From an uncultured Agathobacter sp. (GTDB lineage: Bacteria > Bacillota > Clostridia > Lachnospirales > Lachnospiraceae), in the NCBI GenBank assembly GCA_934365945.1, contig CAKRNE010000004.1, forward strand, positions 77,084-141,083: a stretch of 64,000 nucleotides of DNA, written 5' to 3'. Position 1 is the first letter of the stretch. Every line of letters begins with the position of its first letter. This document shows positions 50,777 through 58,583 of the stretch, one piece after another. The notes under the pieces were generated by a model. The model did no database searches, was not told where the DNA came from, and saw nothing but the letters and a program-made list of their open reading frames with translations. Both the position numbers and the translations under genes were made by a program.

Positions 50777-52669
50777 TTACGCAGTCTTTCCGGTATAAAG
50801 CTGATAATACTTTCCCTTCTTTGCAATCAGCTCATCATGACTTCCCCTCTCAATAATGCGTCCCTGCTCCAAAACCATAATGCAGTCGCTGTTTCTGACA
50901 GTAGAAAGCCTGTGTGCGATAACAAATGTGGTGCGGCCATGCATGAGCTTATCCATGCCGTCCTGAACAATACGCTCGGTACGTGTATCAATTGAGCTTG
51001 TAGCCTCATCGAGGATGAGCACAGGCGGATCGGCGATAGCGGCACGCGCGATGGCAAGAAGCTGGCGCTGGCCCTGGCTTAGGTTTGCACCGTCACCTGT
51101 CAGTACAGTATTGTAGCCGTCAGGAAGCTGGCGGATAAACGTATCGGCGTTTGCCAGGCGGGCAGCAGCGTATACCTCGTCATCTGTGGCATCGAGCTTG
51201 CCGTAGCGGATGTTTTCCATGACAGTAGCCGTGAAAAGGTGTGTATCCTGCAAAACAATGCCAAGAGAGTGGCGCAGATCAGCCTTTTTAATCTTGTTTA
51301 TATTGATGCCGTCATATCTTATCTTGCCGTCTGCTATATCGTAGAAGCGGTTGATAAGGTTAGTGATGGTAGTCTTTCCTGCTCCGGTGGTGCCGACAAA
51401 GGCAATCTTCTGACCGGGTGTTGCAAAAAGATCCACATCGTGCAGCACAATTTTCTCAGGTACATATCCGAAATCTACATCGTCAAATACCACATCGCCC
51501 TCGAGCTTTTTGTAGTCCACAGAGCCGTCAGCCTGATGAGTATGCTTCCATGCCCATAAGCCGGTGCGCTCAGGTGTTTCAGTAAGTTTTCCGTTTTCTT
51601 CCTTAGCATTTACAAGTGTGACATAGCCCTCGTCAGTCTCAGGCGCTTCATCGAGCAGCGAGAAGATACGGTCGCATCCGGCAAGTGCCATGATGATACT
51701 GTTGAACTGCTGGCTGACCTGCGAGATAGGCATGTTAAAGCTTTTGTTAAAGGTTAAAAAGCTCGCAAGCTTACCAAGGGTCAGACCGCCAAAGCCTGAA
51801 AGAGCCATGACACCGCCGGCAAGAGCACAGAGCACGTAGCTTAGATTTCCAATCTGTGCGTTTACGGGACCGAGCATGTTGGAGTACATGTTGGCATTGT
51901 AGGCGCTTTCAAAGAGCTCATCGTTTATCTTGTCAAAGGCCTCGATATTTTCCTGCTCGTGGGTGAATACCTTGACCACCTTCTGGCCATTGAGCATCTC
52001 CTCGATGAAGCCGTTAACCTTTCCGAGGTCGCGCTGCTGTGCAAGGAAATAGCGGCTCGAGAAGCCCGCAAATTTCTTGGTCACGACTGTTGTTACTATT
52101 ACCATCACGATAGTGAGCACGGTGAGCGGAATATTTAATATGACCATTGAAACAAAAACGCTCACAACAGTGATTGCACTGTTAAGTATCTGCGGAAGAC
52201 TCTGGCTGATTAGCTGACGGAGTGTATCGATATCGTTTGTATAAATCGACATGATATCGCCGTGCGCATGTGAGTCAAAATACCTGATAGGCAGATCCTG
52301 CATGTGGGAAAAGAGCTCAACACGCAGGTTCTTAATCGTACCCTGTGATACGTAGATCATTATTTTGCTGTAGGCAAATGTGTTGATGACGCCGATGCCG
52401 TAGAATACGGCAACCCTTCCCATTGCTGCAAGGAGCGGTCCGTAGTCGGGACTTCCTGTTTTAAGCAGCGGTACTATATAGTCATCAATCAGATTTTTGG
52501 TAAACATGGTTCCCTGCACATTTGCAAGTACACTTACAAAGATACATATCACAACAATTATGCAGGCAGGTAAATATTTTCTAAAAATAAATCCCATGAG
52601 GCGTGCAAAAAGCTTACCGGGATTTTTGATTTTGGGTTTTGGACCCCTTGGTCCTCCTGGTCCTGGCAT
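50777..52669 (-). CDS. Heterodimeric ABC exporter, subunit with canonical ATPase site
   Basis: 630 residues. A Pro/Gly/Lys-rich start (PGPGGPRGPKPKIKNPGK) precedes six membrane helices. The nucleotide-binding domain has Walker A GTTGAGKTT, signature LSQGQRQLLAIARA, Walker B LILDEATSSID with catalytic Glu, and H-loop VIAHRLSTV. The start overlaps the stop of the partner by one base (TGATG). With the partner it forms an asymmetric exporter of the BmrCD/TM287-288 type. The substrate could be drugs, lipids or peptides. The divergent MarR protein is its likely regulator. Confidence 0.92.
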   Translation of the reverse strand: MPGPGGPRGPKPKIKNPGKLFARLMGFIFRKYLPACIIVVICIFVSVLANVQGTMFTKNLIDDYIVPLLKTGSPDYGPLLAAMGRVAVFYGIGVINTFAYSKIMIYVSQGTIKNLRVELFSHMQDLPIRYFDSHAHGDIMSIYTNDIDTLRQLISQSLPQILNSAITVVSVFVSMVILNIPLTVLTIVMVIVTTVVTKKFAGFSSRYFLAQQRDLGKVNGFIEEMLNGQKVVKVFTHEQENIEAFDKINDELFESAYNANMYSNMLGPVNAQIGNLSYVLCALAGGVMALSGFGGLTLGKLASFLTFNKSFNMPISQVSQQFNSIIMALAGCDRIFSLLDEAPETDEGYVTLVNAKEENGKLTETPERTGLWAWKHTHQADGSVDYKKLEGDVVFDDVDFGYVPEKIVLHDVDLFATPGQKIAFVGTTGAGKTTITNLINRFYDIADGKIRYDGININKIKKADLRHSLGIVLQDTHLFTATVMENIRYGKLDATDDEVYAAARLANADTFIRQLPDGYNTVLTGDGANLSQGQRQLLAIARAAIADPPVLILDEATSSIDTRTERIVQDGMDKLMHGRTTFVIAHRLSTVRNSDCIMVLEQGRIIERGSHDELIAKKGKYYQLYTGKTA

Positions 52670-54417
52670 CAGGCAGCACCTCCTTCATCAAAGTCTCCTC
52701 CGCCGTTTGTCTGCGAATCGTAGACATCGCGGTAGATTTCATTATTTTTCAGCAGATTTTCGTGAGTGTCAAAGCCGTCCACTTTTCCGTCATTCATCAC
52801 GATGATACGGTCAGCATCCATGACAGATGAGATACGCTGTGCGATGATGAGCTTAGTGGTTCCCGGAATTGTTTTTGCAAGGGCAGCACGGATTTTTGAA
52901 TCTGTTGCTGTATCTACAGCGGATGTGCTGTCGTCGAGTATAAGTATCCTTGGCTTTTTAAGCAGAGCTCTTGCGATACACAGACGCTGCTTCTGACCGC
53001 CGGATACGTTGGTTCCGCCCTGCTCTATGTAGGTGTTGTACTTGTCAGGGAAGGACTCGATAAAGTCATCGGCGCATGCCATTTTGCAGGCATTGATACA
53101 CTCATCCGTGGTAGCATTTTTGTCGCCCCAGCGCAGATTTTCGAGTATGGTTCCTGAGAAAAGCACATTCTGCTGGAGCACAACGGCTACCTTGTTTCGG
53201 AGAGTGTCCATGTCGTACTCACGCACATCGTGGCCTCCGACGGTTACGGTACCTGTGTCTGTGTCATAGAGACGGCTTATCAGGTTTACGAGGGAGGATT
53301 TCGAGCTTCCCGTGCCTCCGATGATGCCGATGGTCTCACCGGATTTTATGTCGAGATTTATATCTGACAGAACCGGAGTCTCAGCGGTGTCTGAATATCT
53401 GAAGGTCACATGCTTAAAGCTTATTCTTCCGTCAGGCACGTCGTAAAGCGGTTCCTTTGGATTGTGCAGTGTGCTCTGTTCATTTAATACCTCGCTGATT
53501 CGTCTTGCGGATGCGAGTGAGAGTGAAATCATTACAAAAACCATGGAGAGCATCATGAGGTTCATCAGAATATTCATACAATAGGTAAGAAGCGCCATCA
53601 GATCACCTGTAGTGAGAGTGCTGCTTACCACCATATGAGCTCCGAGCCAGCTGATTAGCAGGATGCAGGCATACACTGTAAACTGCATGAGCGGAGAGTT
53701 GTATACCACAAGGCTCTCAGCCTTTACAAATACATCGTAGATATTTTCTGCTGCCTTTGAAAAACGTTTCTTCTCATAATCCTCACGGACGTATGCCTTT
53801 ACAACACGGATAGCGGATACATTTTCCTGTACGCTTTCATTCAGGTCATCATAGCGCTTGAAGGCTCTGTCAAAGTATTTCATGGCCGCCTTGCTGATGA
53901 AAAGCAGTAAAGCTCCAAGCGCGATGACGGCGATTAAGTATATTGTCGCAAGGCGAGGGCTGATGAAAAATGACATAGCCATCGCACATATTATGGATGC
54001 AGGAGCTCTCATAGCCATGCGAAGCATCATCATGTAAGCATTCTGGATGTTGGTCACATCGGTTGTCATACGTGTGACAAGGCTCGCAGATGAGAATCTG
54101 TCGATGTTTGCAAAGGAAAAGGTCTGGATATTGCGAAACATTGCAGCACGCAGATTCTTTCCAAAGCCCATGGCGGCCTTTGCACCATATTTTGCACCGA
54201 GACATCCTGTCAAAAGACCAAACAGTGCTGCGACAATCATCCACACACCCATGATATAGATATGCCTTGTGTCGCCCTTATTGACACCATTGTCTATGAT
54301 TGATGCCATGAGAAGGGGGATTATGGTATCCACAGCCACCTCAAGCAGCATGAAAACAGGTGTCGCAATTGAAGCCCATTTGTATTCCTTTATTTGGGCA
54401 CCTAATGTTTTTAACAT
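52669..54417 (-). CDS. Heterodimeric ABC exporter, subunit with degenerate ATPase site
   Basis: 582 residues with six membrane helices in the first 320 and a nucleotide-binding domain after that. Walker A reads GGTGSSKSS, where the usual sixth-position Gly is Ser. Walker B ends LILDDSTSAVD with Asp in place of the catalytic Glu, and the H-loop reads IIAQRISSV with Gln for His. The signature VSGGQKQRL is intact and completes the partner's good site. This Asp/Gln pattern is the mark of a degenerate site in heterodimeric exporters. It is the first gene of a two-gene operon, divergent from marR. Confidence 0.92.
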   Translation of the reverse strand: MLKTLGAQIKEYKWASIATPVFMLLEVAVDTIIPLLMASIIDNGVNKGDTRHIYIMGVWMIVAALFGLLTGCLGAKYGAKAAMGFGKNLRAAMFRNIQTFSFANIDRFSSASLVTRMTTDVTNIQNAYMMMLRMAMRAPASIICAMAMSFFISPRLATIYLIAVIALGALLLFISKAAMKYFDRAFKRYDDLNESVQENVSAIRVVKAYVREDYEKKRFSKAAENIYDVFVKAESLVVYNSPLMQFTVYACILLISWLGAHMVVSSTLTTGDLMALLTYCMNILMNLMMLSMVFVMISLSLASARRISEVLNEQSTLHNPKEPLYDVPDGRISFKHVTFRYSDTAETPVLSDINLDIKSGETIGIIGGTGSSKSSLVNLISRLYDTDTGTVTVGGHDVREYDMDTLRNKVAVVLQQNVLFSGTILENLRWGDKNATTDECINACKMACADDFIESFPDKYNTYIEQGGTNVSGGQKQRLCIARALLKKPRILILDDSTSAVDTATDSKIRAALAKTIPGTTKLIIAQRISSVMDADRIIVMNDGKVDGFDTHENLLKNNEIYRDVYDSQTNGGGDFDEGGAA

Positions 54418-54486
54418 ATGTTTTGTCCTTTCTTATTATATTTTAATTTGATTAAAACAGACTAACAAAAAATGCTTGCATTTAAT

Positions 54487-54533
54487 TAGTTAGTGTGCTA
54501 ACTATATTATAGATATACTTTTTTTATTGTCAA
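54487..54533 (-). promoter_or_regulatory. Promoter and MarR-type operator of the ABC exporter operon
   Basis: Minus strand: TTGACA at 54528-54533, a 16-base spacer and TATAAT at 54506-54511. Immediately downstream is the perfect inverted repeat TAGTTAG-TGTG-CTAACTA (54487-54504), over the expected transcription start. The same site lies upstream of the MarR gene on the other strand. Confidence 0.8.
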
Positions 54534-54559
54534 GAAAAATTTATGAAAGGATTTCAGTT

Positions 54560-55012
54560 ATGAAGGAGTTTACACCGGATAAATATTTAGGACACAAGAT
54601 AGGCCGCATCAGCAGGAGCATAGACAGATATTTTGACAGAAAAAGGTGCAGCAAAACCGAATGTATACCGCGAAGCCAGGGCATGATGATTGGATATATT
54701 ATGGACAATCCGGGCCAAAATATATTTCAAAAGGATATCGAGGCTAAGTTTCATCTGTCGGGAGCAACCGTGACCAATATGCTTAAAAGTCTTGAAAAAA
54801 ATGGCTATATCGTGCGCACACCTATGGAAAATGATGCCAGACTTAAGAGGATTGAGCTGACGCAAAAAGCACTGGACCACGAAAACAGGGTGAGAGAAAA
54901 TATAAGGATAATAGAGGATGCCATGCACAAAGGCTTTTCTAAGGAAGAGTTTGACATGATGCTTGGTTTTTTGGACAGGGTGATTGACAATATGGAAGAA
55001 CTCAACATGTAA
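54560..55012 (+). CDS. MarR-family regulator
   Basis: 150 residues from ATG 54560 after GAAAGGATTT; an upstream TTG extends the frame but lies at the ABC -35. The winged helix is clear: GYIMDNPGQNIFQKDIEAKFHLSGATVTNMLKSLEKNGYIVRTPMENDARLKRIELTQKAL. A cysteine-containing N-terminal helix (RKRCSKTECIP) could sense oxidants or just form the dimer. It is divergent from the ABC exporter pair and probably represses it at the TAGTTAG palindrome. A hairpin with the arms GTAGCAT/ATGCTAC lies at 55036-55083. Confidence 0.9.
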   Translation: MKEFTPDKYLGHKIGRISRSIDRYFDRKRCSKTECIPRSQGMMIGYIMDNPGQNIFQKDIEAKFHLSGATVTNMLKSLEKNGYIVRTPMENDARLKRIELTQKALDHENRVRENIRIIEDAMHKGFSKEEFDMMLGFLDRVIDNMEELNM

Positions 55013-55035
55013 CAAATAATTGCAGAGTTGAAAAA

Positions 55036-55083
55036 GTAGCATAAATATTGTGGCTTTTTTTGTGCAATAAGCCAAAATGCTAC
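55036..55083 (+). terminator. Hairpin after the MarR gene
   Basis: GTAGCAT pairs with ATGCTAC and TGGCTT with AAGCCA around a T-rich loop; there is no U-run after it. It is probably a weak terminator. Confidence 0.5.
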
Positions 55084-55307
55084 AAAATATTGTTGAGCGT
55101 ATTGACATAGCAACAATATCTTGTATAATTTAGATTGTCATCAAAAGACAGATGCACAGATTTGTATTAAATAATATGACATTTTATATGTAGCTATATA
55201 GTAATCGTTTGGTGAGCAGCAGGCTTTATATTGCAGGGCTGTGACTGATATTAAATGATTACATCTCATCTATAGCTGCATATTTTGTGCCATTACACAT
55301 GATAAAA

Positions 55308-55354
55308 TACATATATATAGTGTGTGATGTGAATAATAATACTATATATAGTAT
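55308..55354. promoter_or_regulatory. Tandem NrdR boxes upstream of nrdD
   Basis: Two 16-base sites: TACATATATATAGTGT (55308-55323) and ATACTATATATAGTAT (55339-55354). Against the known NrdR box ACACTATATATAGTGT they match at 12 and 14 positions. Their starts are 31 bases apart, three helical turns, which is the published spacing for NrdR pairs. They lie 44 bases before the start codon. Confidence 0.82.
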
Positions 55355-55397
55355 GACGTATTTTGTAGCATATAGTATACAGAGAGGAGAAATTTAC

Positions 55398-57605
55398 ATG
55401 AAAATCATCAAGCGAAGCGGCAGTGAGGACGTATTTGATGCAGCTAAAATTATAGCTGCCATTAGAAAGGCAAATGGTTCAGTGCTCGACTATGAGAAGC
55501 TTACTGCTGATCAGATTGAGGAAATTGCAAATAATGTGGAGACCGCATGTGAAAACATGAAGCGCTCTCCAAGCGTTGAGGAGATACAGGATATGGTAGA
55601 GAACCAGCTTATGAACAAGCGTGCCTTTACCGTAGCCAGAAACTACATCACTTACAGATACAAGAGAGCTATCGTCCGTAAGTCAAACTCTACGGACCAG
55701 CAGATTCTTAGCCTTCTTGAGTGCAATAACGAGGAGGTAAAGCAGGAAAATTCCAACAAGAACCCTACTGTAAACAGCGTACAGCGTGACTACATGGCAG
55801 GTGAGGTGAGCAAGGATATCACACGTCGTTTCCTGCTTCCTGAGGATATAGTGGAGGCTCATGAGAAGGGACTTATCCATTTCCATGATGCAGATTATTT
55901 TGCACAGCACATGCACAACTGCTGTCTGGTAAATCTTGAGGATATGCTTCAAAACGGTACGGTAATCAGTGAGACAATGATTGATACACCAAAGAGCTTT
56001 TCTACAGCCTGCAACATCGCTACCCAGGCTATCGCACAGATTGCCAGCTCACAGTATGGTGGACAGAGTATCTCGCTTGCACATCTGGCACCATTTGTAC
56101 AGGTCAGCCGTGAAAAGTTCAGAAAGCAGGTACGCAAGGAGTTTGAGAGCATTGGATTTGATTTGAATGAAGAAAAAATCAATGAGGTCGCAGAGCTCCG
56201 TGTCAAGGAAGAAATCAACCGCGGTGTGCAGATGATTCAGTATCAGGTCATCACACTCATGACTACAAACGGACAGGCTCCATTTATCACTGTATTCATG
56301 TACCTGAATGAGGTATCTGATCCGCAGACAAAGGCAGATCTTGCCGCAATCATCGAGGAGATGCTGCACCAGAGGATTAAGGGCGTAAAGAACGAAAAGG
56401 GTGTATATATCACACCGGCATTCCCGAAGCTCATATATGTGCTTGAGGATGACAACATCACAGAGGATTCAAAGTACTGGGATCTCACAGTGCTTGCTGC
56501 ACAGTGCTCTGCAAGGAGAATGGTGCCTGACTATATTTCAGAGAAGGTCATGAAGGAACTCAAGGACGGAGATGTGTATACATGCATGGGCTGCCGTTCA
56601 TTCCTCACAGTTGACAGATGCTCACAGACAGCAGGCAATGTGGCACATGCCAAGAACTTTGATCCAAACAAGCGTAAATACTATGGACGTTTCAACCAGG
56701 GTGTTGTCACCTTAAATCTTGTTGATGTGGCATGCTCATCAGAAAAGGATGAGGAGAAATTCTGGAAGATTCTTGATGAGAGACTCGAGCTTTGTCACAG
56801 AGCACTTATGTGCAGACATAAGAGACTGCTCGGAACCAAATCCGATGTGGCACCGATTCTCTGGCAGAACGGAGCACTTGCACGTCTGAAAAAGGGAGAG
56901 GTTATTGACCCATTATTATTCAACGGATACTCAACAATCTCACTCGGCTATGCAGGACTTTGTGAGTGTGTGCGCTACATGAAGGGCGTATCACACACAG
57001 AGCCGAACGAGGGAACACCGTTTGCACTTAAGGTAATGCAGCGCTTAAACGATGCCTGTGAGCAGTGGAAAAAGGAGTCAAACATTGATTTCAGTATATA
57101 TGGCACACCGCTTGAGTCTACCACATACAAGTTCGCAAAGTGCTTACAGAAGCGCTTTGGTATCATCGAGGGTGTTACCGACAAGAACTACATCACAAAC
57201 AGCTACCATGTGCATGTAACAGAGCAGATCAATGCATTTGACAAGCTCAAGTTTGAGTCACAGTTCCAGAAGCTGTCTCCGGGTGGTGCCATCAGCTATG
57301 TTGAGGTACCAAACATGCAGGACAATATCCCGGCAGTGCTTTCAGTAATGCAGTACATCTACGACAATATCATGTACGCAGAGCTGAATACAAAGAGCGA
57401 CTATTGCCAGGTATGCGGCTACGACGGAGAAATCAAAATCGTGGAGGAAGAGGGCTCAGGAAAGCTTATCTGGGAGTGCCCACACTGTGGCAACCGTGAC
57501 CAGAATAAGATGAGTGTAGCCCGCCGTACATGCGGCTATATCGGCACACAGTTCTGGAATCAGGGAAGGACCCAGGAGATTAAAGAGCGAGTACTACATC
57601 TGTAG
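55398..57605 (+). CDS. nrdD: Anaerobic (class III) ribonucleoside-triphosphate reductase
   Basis: 735 residues from ATG 55398 after GAGAGGAGA; the frame runs further upstream through the NrdR boxes and is not coding there. Residues about 1-90 form an ATP-cone (KIIKRSGSEDVFDAAKIIAAIRKANG). The catalytic barrel follows, with MGCRSFLTVDRC and GVVTLNLVDVACSS. A C-terminal zinc site has CQVCGYDG and WECPHCGN. The glycyl-radical loop is RRTCGYIG near the end. It reduces NTPs to dNTPs without oxygen. The activase gene nrdG, often adjacent, is not next to it nor in this window. Confidence 0.96.
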   Translation: MKIIKRSGSEDVFDAAKIIAAIRKANGSVLDYEKLTADQIEEIANNVETACENMKRSPSVEEIQDMVENQLMNKRAFTVARNYITYRYKRAIVRKSNSTDQQILSLLECNNEEVKQENSNKNPTVNSVQRDYMAGEVSKDITRRFLLPEDIVEAHEKGLIHFHDADYFAQHMHNCCLVNLEDMLQNGTVISETMIDTPKSFSTACNIATQAIAQIASSQYGGQSISLAHLAPFVQVSREKFRKQVRKEFESIGFDLNEEKINEVAELRVKEEINRGVQMIQYQVITLMTTNGQAPFITVFMYLNEVSDPQTKADLAAIIEEMLHQRIKGVKNEKGVYITPAFPKLIYVLEDDNITEDSKYWDLTVLAAQCSARRMVPDYISEKVMKELKDGDVYTCMGCRSFLTVDRCSQTAGNVAHAKNFDPNKRKYYGRFNQGVVTLNLVDVACSSEKDEEKFWKILDERLELCHRALMCRHKRLLGTKSDVAPILWQNGALARLKKGEVIDPLLFNGYSTISLGYAGLCECVRYMKGVSHTEPNEGTPFALKVMQRLNDACEQWKKESNIDFSIYGTPLESTTYKFAKCLQKRFGIIEGVTDKNYITNSYHVHVTEQINAFDKLKFESQFQKLSPGGAISYVEVPNMQDNIPAVLSVMQYIYDNIMYAELNTKSDYCQVCGYDGEIKIVEEEGSGKLIWECPHCGNRDQNKMSVARRTCGYIGTQFWNQGRTQEIKERVLHL

Positions 57606-57627
57606 AAGTTAAAGGAGGTTGTTGTTT

Positions 57628-57921
57628 ATGACTAATGAAGAAATCTGGAATATTGGCTTAGAGGAGCGTACAGACGAGCTTTCAAAGCTGCAAAGTGAAT
57701 ATGACAGGCTCGACGTGGAGTGCCGCAAGGCAGAATTTGAAAAGGATATGTATGCACGTCTCAGGGACGTAAACAATGCAATGCTCTATAAGCAGAAATT
57801 CTCAGAAAAATACGAGAAATGTTCCAGGGCATCTGAAAAGCTCACGAAGCAGAAGAATGCACTTGAGAATGAAATTAGTGTTTTGAAAAAAGAGATATAT
57901 TATATTAATAGCCTGATGTAA
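57628..57921 (+). CDS. Small coiled-coil protein downstream of nrdD
   Basis: 97 residues, almost entirely helical with heptad-like spacing (ERTDELSKLQSEYDRLDVECRKAEFEKDMYARLRD, then KYEKCSRASEKLTKQKNALENEISVLKKEI). There is no membrane segment. AAAGGAGG precedes the ATG by 9 bases, and it is 22 bases after nrdD, so the two are probably co-transcribed. I do not recognise the family. It occupies the place where nrdG usually sits, but is not an activase (no radical-SAM cysteines). Confidence 0.7.
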   Translation: MTNEEIWNIGLEERTDELSKLQSEYDRLDVECRKAEFEKDMYARLRDVNNAMLYKQKFSEKYEKCSRASEKLTKQKNALENEISVLKKEIYYINSLM

Positions 57922-57930
57922 CATACGAAT

Positions 57931-57981
57931 ATGCCGTATGGCAGCTTTTGAAAATATTTCATGAGCTGCTGTACGGCTTTT
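57931..57981 (+). terminator. Terminator of the nrdD transcript
   Basis: GCCGTATGGCAGCTT pairs with GAGCTGCTGTACGGC around a 15-base A/T loop, followed by TTTTTTA. Confidence 0.9.
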
Positions 57982-57984
57982 TTA

Positions 57985-58333
57985 TATAGTACCGGGGACT
58001 CTGACAATTTGCCTATGAAAAAACCTACAGATATTGTAAACAAAAAGATTGTAGGAGTGAAAGCTTTAGCACTATATGAGCTTAATCTGACAGACGGAAC
58101 AACACAGATTCATCAGCTTGCAGATAAGGTTCAGGTAACAATGGATATGCCATTTCAGTACATTTGCATTTGTAAAGGTAAAGACAAGCTCTTATGCAGC
58201 ATTTGCAACCGATGCAAAAGCAGCAAAGACATCAGATGACAATAACCTGTACATGTGGCTTATTATCGCAATGTCAGGACTTGGAGTGACAATCGCTGCC
58301 ATCATGGCAAAAAAGAAAAATATGGCAGAATAA
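57985..58333 (+). pseudogene. C-terminal remnant of a cell-surface protein
   Basis: No intact gene. One frame (to about 58155) reads DIVNKKIVGVKALALYELNL..QVTMDMP, as in surface-protein beta domains. The next frame (from about 58150) reads FSTFAFVKV..KTSDDNNLYMWLIIAMSGLGVTIAAIMAKKKNMAE and stops at 58331, which is a typical C-terminal membrane anchor. Join the two and an internal deletion appears, where a TH-FSTF-type strand usually follows. Confidence 0.65.
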
Positions 58334-58362
58334 TTGAAGCACTTATTTTTATAAACAAAGAT

Positions 58363-58390
58363 AGGGACAGTTCTTCTTGAACTGTCCTTT
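58363..58390. terminator. Hairpin terminator downstream of the surface-protein remnant
   Basis: AGGGACAGTTC pairs with GAACTGTCCTT around TTCTT with a T-rich tail. It remains from the decayed gene. Confidence 0.75.
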
Positions 58391-58583
58391 GTCACGTTGA
58401 TAAATAGATTTAATATAAAATTAACAAAAAAATAAAGAAAAATCTTGTATAAAAGTACTAAAAATAGTAAAATTGAATTAGTATAGTAAGCTGTTTTCAA
58501 AGTGATGTATATTTGTATACAGTAAATACAATGCGATGCTTTATTGAAAGAAGGGATAAGGACAGCGCAGGAAACCGGGGCAT

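Noticed and set aside
55287..55397. N-terminal extension of NrdD
   Set aside because: The extra 37 codons cover the two NrdR boxes; the ATG at 55398 has a good ribosome site and begins the ATP-cone.
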